NCBI RefSeq assembly: GCF_000695625.1
Contig: NZ_JMQI01000043.1
Location: forward strand, 203,307-267,306
Reading direction: 5' to 3'
Source of the DNA: Amycolatopsis rifamycinica
Lineage (GTDB): Bacteria > Actinomycetota > Actinomycetes > Mycobacteriales > Pseudonocardiaceae
Length of the DNA: 64,000 bases
Of this stretch, positions 58,499 to 64,000 are shown one piece after another (the first letter of the stretch is position 1; every line of letters starts with the position of its first letter). The notes beneath the pieces are model-generated. The model worked only from the letters and a program-made list of their open reading frames with translations. It was not told where the DNA came from and searched no databases. Position numbers and translations under genes: made by a program.

Positions 58499-59148
58499 GT
58501 GTGTTTTCGGGAATGTCCCGGCCGATGAAGGCCGCGGGCGTCGCGTTGATCGGGGTGGCCATCATCGCCGCCGTCATCGGCGGGATCACCGCCTTGGGCG
58601 GGGGCAACGGGTCGAACGAAGCCGGGCCGAGCGGCACGTCGACGCAGCCGGGCACGTCCGGCTCGACGCCGCCTTCGACGTCTTCGTCTTCGTCGGCCAC
58701 ACCGCCGTCGACCTCGTCGAGCGCTTCGTCGCCGGTACCGCCGTCGCCGAGTTCGCCACCGGCCGGCCAGCCGACTTCGGCCGTCCCCGGTCAACCGGGG
58801 CAACCCGGCCAGCCCGGGCAGCCGGGTGGTGACCAGCAGGCGTCCAACAAGTGGGTGACCGTCCGGGTGTTCAACAACTCGACGATCAAGGGACTCGCGG
58901 ACCGGGCGGCGGAGGACTTCCGCGGCAGCGGCTGGAACGTCAACGAGGTCGGCAACTACTCCCAGGGCGTCATCCCGACGACGACGGCGTTCTACCGCCC
59001 GGGCACCGACGAGGAAGCCGCGGCCAAGCAGCTCGCGCAGGAGTTCGGCATCAAGGCCGAGCCCCGGTTCGAGGGCATCCAGAGCGCGAGCCCCGGCGTG
59101 ATCGTCATAGTGACGAAGGAGTACCAGGGCGCCCACAAGGGCAGCTGA
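58495..59148 (+). CDS. LytR C-terminal domain membrane protein
   Basis: A 217-aa protein. An N-terminal transmembrane helix (AAGVALIGVAIIAAVIGGI) is followed by about 90 residues of Ser/Thr/Pro-rich linker, including a GQPGQPGQPGQPG repeat. The LytR_C domain (VTVRVFNNSTIKGLADRAA to GVIVIVTKEYQG) follows. It is thus a cell-envelope protein with an extracellular domain. The LytR_C domain alone, without the LCP catalytic part, has no known activity. Its ATG overlaps the DUF3263 stop. Confidence 0.9.
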   Translation: MSVFSGMSRPMKAAGVALIGVAIIAAVIGGITALGGGNGSNEAGPSGTSTQPGTSGSTPPSTSSSSSATPPSTSSSASSPVPPSPSSPPAGQPTSAVPGQPGQPGQPGQPGGDQQASNKWVTVRVFNNSTIKGLADRAAEDFRGSGWNVNEVGNYSQGVIPTTTAFYRPGTDEEAAAKQLAQEFGIKAEPRFEGIQSASPGVIVIVTKEYQGAHKGS

Positions 59149-59155
59149 CGGGCTC

Positions 59156-59269
59156 CACGCGTGATCGAGCAGGCATCACGCGTGATGGAACGGGCATCGC
59201 GCTGATGCCCCTCCAATCACGCGTCATGCCCCTCCGATCACGCGTGATGCCTCTCTGATCACGCGTGAT
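59156..59269. repeat. tandem array of ATCACGCGTGAT palindromes with 21-bp period (left array)
   Basis: Palindromic units occur at about 59155, 59175, 59196, 59216, 59237 and 59258, so their starts are 20 or 21 bp apart. Three are perfect ATCACGCGTGAT (59175, 59237, 59258); the others carry one to three changes. The spacer after several units is GCCCCTCC. The array fills the gap between the LytR_C and AAA ATPase stop codons. Confidence 0.85.
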
Positions 59270-59275
59270 GCCCCT

Positions 59276-61543
59276 TCATTCACCGGCCTGGGTCCGCGCG
59301 TACGCCTCGAGCGTCGCGAGCTGGGCCGGGTCGAGGCTCGGCCGGACCGCCTTCCGGGCCGTCTCCAGGTGCGCGGCCGTGACTTCGCGGGCCTCCAGGG
59401 ACTCGCGCATCGCCGTCAGGGCCGCTTCGCGGATCAGCGCCGCGCAGTCCGCGGCCGAGTAACCGTCCAGAGTGGACGCCACCGCGGCGAGGTCGACGTC
59501 GTCGGCCAGCGGGGTGTTCTTCGAGCTCGCCGCGAGGATCGCCGCGCGGGCCTCGGCGTCCGGCGGCGGCACGTAGACGCGGCGCTCGAGCCGTCCGGGC
59601 CGCAGCAGCGCCGGGTCGACCAGCTCCGGCCGGTTCGTCGCGCCCAGCACGACGACTTCGCGCATCGGCTCGACGCCGTCGAGCTCGGTGAGCAGGGCGG
59701 CGACCACGCGGTCGGCCACGCCCGAGTCGGACGACTGGCCGCGGCGCGGGGCCAGCGCGTCGATCTCGTCCAGAAAGATCAGCGCGGGCGCGGCCTCCGC
59801 GGCCCGGCGGAACAGCTCGCGCACGGCGCGTTCGGACTCGCCGACCCACTTGTCCATCAGCTCGGCGCCCTTGACGGCGAAGACGTTCAGCGCGCCGGTG
59901 CCGGCCAGCGCCCGCACGAGGAACGTCTTGCCGCCGCCGGGCGGCCCGTAGAGCAGCACCCCGCGCGGCGGTTCGACGCCGAGCCGGGCGAACGAGTCCG
60001 GGTACCGCAGCGGCCAGAGCACGGCCTCGGTGAGGGACTGCTTGACGTCGACCATGTTCCCGACGTCGTCCAGGGTCAGCCCGCCGGTGGCCAGGTTGTC
60101 CGAAGTGGACATCGAGACCGGCCGGACGGTGGCCAGCGCGTCCAGCAGGTCCTGCTGCGAGATGCGCGGTTCGTCGGTGTCGCGCTGGCGCAGCGCCGCC
60201 CGCAGCGCCGCGTCCCGGCGCAGCGCGATCAGGTCGGCCGCGACGAAGCCCGGCGTCCGCTCGGCGAGGACGCCGCAGTCGATGCCGGTGTCGAGCGGGA
60301 CGTCGCGGAGCAGGACGTTCAGCAGCTCGCGGCGGGTTTTCGCGTCCGGAAGGCCCAGGCCGAGCTCGCGGTCCAGCAGGTCGGCGGCGCGCAGCCGCGG
60401 GTCGGCCGACTCGGCACGGGCCGTCGTCGCGACGACGGCGAAGCGCTCGCGCCGCAGCGCCGTCCGCAGCTCCTCCAGCACGACGGTGGCCACCGGCGGC
60501 GGAGTCGTCGCCGGCAGGAGGGCGTCGACGTCGGTGAGCAGGAGGACGGAGGGACCTTCGGCGCTCCGGATGGCATCGCGCAGGCGGGCCACGGCGACGT
60601 TCGGGTCGAGCACCGCGAGGTTGGGCGCGGCCAGCGGGATGGTCTTGATGCCGGCGTCGTGGGCCACCGACCGCACGAGCGTCGCCTTGCCGACGCCTTC
60701 CGGGCCGGACAGCAGGACGCCAAGGTGGGCGGGCGCGCCGAGCCGCGCCAGCAGCTCGGGCCGGTGGAAGGCGAGGTCGAACCACTCGGCGAGCTTGCGC
60801 GCGGCGGTCTCGGCGCCGATCAGGTCGGCCAGCGGGACGGCGGTCTCCTCGACCGCGTCGGCGACCTCGTCCTCGACGACCTCGGCGTCGATCCACTCCT
60901 CGGCCGCGGTCACGGCGGAGGTGCGGACCAGCGCGGTCGCCGTCCGGGGCGCGGCGGATCCGGGGGTTCCCGGCCGGGCGCCGTCGCGCCAGGTGACCAC
61001 TGTGGACGGTCCGACGGCGACGGTGCCGGCCGGTTCGGTGGCGGTGACGGTAAGGAGCTCGTTCGTCCAGGTCGCGCCGATCGCGCGCGACAGCTGGCCG
61101 CGCAGGCCGGCCGGGTCCGACCCGGGCGACGGCGCGAGGTCCTGCGGCAGCAGCGAAACGGCGTCCCCGACGGTGAGGACCTTGCCGATCAGGGCGAGCC
61201 GAAGCACGTGCGGGCTCAGCGAGACGCTGGCCAGCCGCGACCCGGCGACGGTCACGGTCTTGGCGGCCGCCACCTCGGCCGGCGCGACGACGACCTCCGA
61301 GCCTTCGGTGACGCCGAGGTTCGACATGGTGACGTCGTCGGTGAGCACCACCCCGGGCACCCCGGTCTCGTCGGCGGGCGCGGCGAGCGCGGCGCTGACC
61401 CGCGCCCCGGTGAGGTGGACGGCGTCCCAGGCCCGCAGGCCCAGCGCGTCGAGGACTTCGGGGTGCAGCCGGACGACGCCGCGGCGCGTGTCCAGCGCGG
61501 ACGGGGTGTGCCGGACGGTCAGCGTGATCTGCGGGTGGCTCAC
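59276..61543 (-). CDS. Cdc48-like AAA ATPase
   Basis: A 755-aa double-AAA protein of the Cdc48/VCP type. Residues 1-180 resemble the Cdc48 N-domain (double-psi barrel, LTVRHTPSALDTRRGVVRLH). D1 has Walker A SGPEGVGKAT near 277-284 but Walker B reads LLLTDVDALL, with Thr-Asp instead of Asp-Glu. D2 has YGPPGGGKTF near 531-538, IFLDEIDALAP, and ATNRPELVDPALLRPGRLER with the arginine fingers. The GTG at 61543 follows AGGGTGA; the frame extends to 61651 through the repeat array, which is unlikely to be coding. D2 should be the working motor; the partner and substrate are unknown. Confidence 0.9.
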   Translation of the reverse strand: MSHPQITLTVRHTPSALDTRRGVVRLHPEVLDALGLRAWDAVHLTGARVSAALAAPADETGVPGVVLTDDVTMSNLGVTEGSEVVVAPAEVAAAKTVTVAGSRLASVSLSPHVLRLALIGKVLTVGDAVSLLPQDLAPSPGSDPAGLRGQLSRAIGATWTNELLTVTATEPAGTVAVGPSTVVTWRDGARPGTPGSAAPRTATALVRTSAVTAAEEWIDAEVVEDEVADAVEETAVPLADLIGAETAARKLAEWFDLAFHRPELLARLGAPAHLGVLLSGPEGVGKATLVRSVAHDAGIKTIPLAAPNLAVLDPNVAVARLRDAIRSAEGPSVLLLTDVDALLPATTPPPVATVVLEELRTALRRERFAVVATTARAESADPRLRAADLLDRELGLGLPDAKTRRELLNVLLRDVPLDTGIDCGVLAERTPGFVAADLIALRRDAALRAALRQRDTDEPRISQQDLLDALATVRPVSMSTSDNLATGGLTLDDVGNMVDVKQSLTEAVLWPLRYPDSFARLGVEPPRGVLLYGPPGGGKTFLVRALAGTGALNVFAVKGAELMDKWVGESERAVRELFRRAAEAAPALIFLDEIDALAPRRGQSSDSGVADRVVAALLTELDGVEPMREVVVLGATNRPELVDPALLRPGRLERRVYVPPPDAEARAAILAASSKNTPLADDVDLAAVASTLDGYSAADCAALIREAALTAMRESLEAREVTAAHLETARKAVRPSLDPAQLATLEAYARTQAGE

Positions 61544-61578
61544 GCCGTTCACCCTAGCGAGCCGACGCTCTCGCAGAC

Positions 61579-61773
61579 CCCGTGATGCCCCTCCAAACAC
61601 GCGTGATGCCCCTTGGATCACGCGTGATGCCCGCTGGATCACGGTGATCACCGGACGACTCGGGTGATCAGGACCCGATCTCGCGTGACCCGGGCCGGGT
61701 CTCGCGTGATTGGCGGGGCATCTCGCGTGATTGGGCGGGCATCACGCGTGATTGAAGGGGCATCACGCGTGAT
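61579..61773. repeat. array of ATCACGCGTGAT-type palindromes, right array, in two opposing halves
   Basis: Units related to those at 59156 recur at about 61597, 61617, 61638, 61678, 61700, 61720, 61741 and 61762, most 20-22 bp apart. Perfect ATCACGCGTGAT is seen at 61617, 61741 and 61762. In the left part the spacer reads GCCCCTT after the palindrome; in the right part it reads GGCGGGGC before it. The array is therefore itself a large inverted repeat centred near 61660, between the ATPase start and the pssA stop. Confidence 0.85.
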
Positions 61774-61786
61774 TGGCGGGGCGACA

Positions 61787-62737
61787 CTACTTGCGGCGGA
61801 GGCCGATCCGGCGCCAGGAGCGGCGGCGCTGGCCGTTGCCGTTTTCGGAGGTGAGGCGGGGGACGCGGGCCGTCTCGCGGGGGAGGCGGACCGCGCGCAT
61901 CGCGGCGCCCGCGACGCGGCGGCGCAGCGGGCGGCGCAGGCCGAGGCGGCGGGTGGAGCGGGCCCGGCGGATCGCGCGGCGCTCGCTCGGCGGGACCGTC
62001 CAGGCCTCCGGGTGGGCCGCCAGCCAGCGGTGCCGGTAGATCGAATACGGGATGTGCGCCAGGTACAGCACCATGGCCGCGAGCAGGGCGACCAGCGGGA
62101 ACTGGATGATCGCCGCCGCTAACAACGCCACGCCCAGCAGCAGCGGGGCGATCGCCTTCGGCGGCGCCTTGACCGTCTTGAGCGACAGCGTCGGGATGCG
62201 GCTGATCAGCAGGGCCGCGATGGCGACCGTCCACGCCCACACGACGTACTGCGACGACCACCACCCTTCACCCCACTGCAGGTAGGCCACCAGCGGCAGC
62301 ATCCCCAGCAGGCCGCCCGCGGGCGCCGGGACGCCGACGAAGAACTCGCTCGCGTACGGCGGCTGCTCGGTGTCGTCCAGCAGGGTGTTGAACCGCGCCA
62401 GCCGCAGGATCATGCAGACGGCGAAGATCAGCGACGCGACCCAGCCGATCCGGTCCGCGCCGGTCTGCCACACGTAGATCACCAGCGCCGGCGCGACACC
62501 GAAGGAGATGCCGTCGGACAGCGAATCCAGCTCCGCGCCCATCTTCGACGTCGCGTCCAGCAGACGCGCGATCCGGCCGTCCAGGCTGTCGAGCACCGCC
62601 GCGATGCCGATCGAGGCGATCGCCATCGCGTAGTTCCTGGTCAGCGCGAACTGCACGGCCGACAGGCCCGCGCACAGCGCCAGCACGGTGATGGCGTTCG
62701 GCAGCAGCCGGACGCCCGGGGTGGTCACGCGGACCAT
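61787..62737 (-). CDS. pssA: CDP-diacylglycerol-serine O-phosphatidyltransferase
   Basis: A 316-aa membrane enzyme. The CDP-alcohol phosphotransferase signature DG-x2-AR-x8-G-x3-D-x3-D appears as DGRIARLL followed by MGAELDSLSDGISFG. Several transmembrane helices surround it. It makes phosphatidylserine from CDP-diacylglycerol and serine. The last 80 residues are strongly basic and lack membrane segments, an actinobacterial-type extension. It starts 3 nt after psd, so the two enzymes for phosphatidylethanolamine are made together. Confidence 0.95.
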   Translation of the reverse strand: MVRVTTPGVRLLPNAITVLALCAGLSAVQFALTRNYAMAIASIGIAAVLDSLDGRIARLLDATSKMGAELDSLSDGISFGVAPALVIYVWQTGADRIGWVASLIFAVCMILRLARFNTLLDDTEQPPYASEFFVGVPAPAGGLLGMLPLVAYLQWGEGWWSSQYVVWAWTVAIAALLISRIPTLSLKTVKAPPKAIAPLLLGVALLAAAIIQFPLVALLAAMVLYLAHIPYSIYRHRWLAAHPEAWTVPPSERRAIRRARSTRRLGLRRPLRRRVAGAAMRAVRLPRETARVPRLTSENGNGQRRRSWRRIGLRRK

Positions 62738-62740
62738 CGG

Positions 62741-63463
62741 TCAGCCCTTCGGGAGCGCGGGAAGTTCGGCGATGACCGTTTCGCCGCCGACCGTGCGCTG
62801 GCCCTTGCTGACCAGCACCGTCGAGCCCGGCGGGAGGTAGAGGTCGACCCGGGAGCCGAACCGGATGATGCCGTACGTCGAAGCGGCGCCGACCTTGTCG
62901 CCCTCGCGGATCTCGCAGAGGATGCGGCGGGCGACCAGCCCGGCGATCTGCACGACGACGAGCTCGTGGCCGTCTTCGGTGCGCATGAGCACGGAGTTGC
63001 GTTCGTTGTCGTCGCTCGCCTTGTCCAGGTCCGCGGACAGGAACTTGCCCGGCCGGTAGGCGACCCGCTCGATCACGCCGTTCGCCGGCACGCGCTGGAC
63101 GTGCACGTCGAACACCGAGAGGAACACCGACACGCGCATCCGCGGCTCGGCGGGCAGGCCGAGCTCGGCGGGCGGCACGGCTTCCTCGATCAGCGACACG
63201 ATGCCGTCGGCCGAGGCGAGCGCGACGCCGTCACGCGGCGGCGGGACCCGCTTCGGCTCCCGGAAGAACGCCGCGGTGGCCACGGTCGCCAGCGCGCCGA
63301 CGAGCCCGAGGCGCTTGGAGAACCGGCGGGCGAGCAGCGTCGCGGCGACGCCGCCGGCCACGAACGGGCGGCCGGCGGGGTGCATCGGCGGCAGCGTCTC
63401 ACGGGCGAGCTGGAGGGCGTGGGCGACGGGGTTGGCGCCGGGCTCCGGCCGGGTGCCGCTCAT
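62741..63463 (-). CDS. psd: phosphatidylserine decarboxylase
   Basis: A 240-aa short-form phosphatidylserine decarboxylase. The pyruvoyl-forming self-cleavage site is expected at the Gly-Ser in IIRFGSRVDLYLP. Other conserved parts are FFREPKRVPPP, SVFLSVFDVHVQRVPANG, and AYRPGKFLSADLDKASDDNE. One or two N-terminal hydrophobic segments anchor it. It converts phosphatidylserine to phosphatidylethanolamine. The ATG at 63463 gives the usual length; the frame is open to 63523. It is the first gene of psd-pssA. Confidence 0.95.
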   Translation of the reverse strand: MSGTRPEPGANPVAHALQLARETLPPMHPAGRPFVAGGVAATLLARRFSKRLGLVGALATVATAAFFREPKRVPPPRDGVALASADGIVSLIEEAVPPAELGLPAEPRMRVSVFLSVFDVHVQRVPANGVIERVAYRPGKFLSADLDKASDDNERNSVLMRTEDGHELVVVQIAGLVARRILCEIREGDKVGAASTYGIIRFGSRVDLYLPPGSTVLVSKGQRTVGGETVIAELPALPKG

Positions 63464-63709
63464 GGTCGGGTCCCCTGGTTTCGTCTCGGAAGAACGGATC
63501 GGCGCCGGGTCCGGCGGCCGCATACGGGCGCCTCCACGCTACCGCTGCCCCAGGTGGAGGTGTCCGCGCGCCCCTGCCCGCTCCTCCGCGAGGGGGTCAC
63601 CGCGGCGGGTGGGAATGATCGCCGAGCCGTAACGCAAGGTCGATTTCGACGATGACTCTAAGTAGTTGCCGCCGCTCGGGGCGCCGCCCCGCCTGACCTG
63701 TGAGGACCG

Positions 63710-63931
63710 ATGATCGACCGCCGCGATCCCGCCGACGCCCGGCTGCGCGAGCTCCTGGGCGCGTGGCGCCGGGAGATCGACGACGTGCCGGTGCCGTCGC
63801 TCGTCGACCCGGTGCGCGCGGTGGACGTCGTCATCGAAGCGAGGAAGGCGAAGGACCGGGGCCGGGTGCATCCGCCCCCCGACGGCGCACGCACCCGGCC
63901 ACCGGGAGACGCGCGTGAGGAAGCAGTCTAG
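63710..63931 (+). CDS. hypothetical small protein
   Basis: A 73-aa frame with GAGGA 5 nt before its ATG. The product is highly charged (RELLGAWRREIDDVPVPSLV, then IEARKAKDRGR) with a Pro/Arg-rich end and no known motif. It is divergent from psd across 246 bp. The ribosome-binding site supports it, but two overlapping frames exist and the second half looks low in complexity, so it may be shorter than given or not coding. It could be a leader of a gene beyond the window. Confidence 0.5.
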   Translation: MIDRRDPADARLRELLGAWRREIDDVPVPSLVDPVRAVDVVIEARKAKDRGRVHPPPDGARTRPPGDAREEAV

Positions 63932-64000
63932 CGTCCGAAGGTCCGTTGACCACGGTTCGTTCGGCGAAAGTTACCAACGGTCACTCGAGCGGCGGGTCAA

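Noticed and set aside
59156..61773. Regularly spaced repeats resembling a CRISPR array
   Set aside because: The units are 12-bp palindromes with 9-bp spacers that are themselves conserved, and no cas gene is present. A CRISPR has longer repeats and unique spacers.

Overview
The window looks like chromosomal DNA from a high-GC actinomycete, most likely Amycolatopsis or another Pseudonocardiaceae genus. The grounds are the very high G+C, frequent GTG starts, GTGA/ATGA overlaps, an AfsR/SARP regulator, a DasR-type GntR regulator, a DUF3263 plus LytR_C pair beside def, DUF3159, and an ArfA-like OmpA protein. No rRNA, tRNA, IS element, prophage or CRISPR was seen.

Layout. 1-4.8 kb: end of an unknown gene, a benzoate-CoA-ligase-type enzyme, an amidohydrolase, a carboxymuconolactone decarboxylase/dienelactone hydrolase pair and an XRE regulator, suggesting breakdown of small aromatic or enol-lactone compounds. 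4.8-16.2 kb: the most unusual region, a tightly packed nine-gene minus-strand operon. It runs from an AvrD-family protein through a P-loop kinase-like protein, a KASIII-type condensing enzyme, a dedicated acyl carrier protein, a HAD-IB phosphatase, an NADPH oxidoreductase, a 14-TM MFS exporter and an FAD monooxygenase to an NTF2-like protein. A hotdog thioesterase, a second MFS transporter and a second XRE/MmyB regulator are divergent from it. AvrD makes syringolides from a beta-ketoacyl chain and a sugar in Pseudomonas syringae, and this one shows an internal duplication typical of double-hotdog proteins. The operon therefore reads as a candidate pathway for a syringolide- or gamma-butyrolactone-like acylated lactone, including its own acyl-chain supply, dephosphorylation, reduction, oxidation, export and control.

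16-24.5 kb: MarR regulator, M19 dipeptidase, LapA-like protein, DinB/MDMPI-fold protein, Abi-alpha, DUF445 and a large patatin-like protein. 24.7-27.9 kb: the complete ectABCD operon for ectoine and hydroxyectoine, with a stress-sigma (SigB-type) promoter match upstream. 28-36 kb: SARP-NB-ARC-TPR regulator, MmpS-like protein, a two-gene nucleotidyltransferase-like module, ArfA-like OmpA protein and SGNH hydrolase. 37-40 kb: GlcNAc-kinase-type and SIS proteins divergent from dasR, with a DasR operator between them.

40-54 kb: DHA2 transporter, threonine ammonia-lyase, and thiamine biosynthesis (thiE; TPP riboswitch-thiO-thiS-thiG; two thiD copies; TPP riboswitch-thiC) interleaved with a MarR regulator, an ion channel, a secreted PI-PLC and an HxlR/quinone-oxidoreductase pair. 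54-64 kb: HtrA-like protease, secreted GH15 glucoamylase, def-DUF3263-LytR_C, a Cdc48-like AAA ATPase flanked on both sides by arrays of 21-bp-periodic palindromes, and the phosphatidylethanolamine genes psd-pssA.
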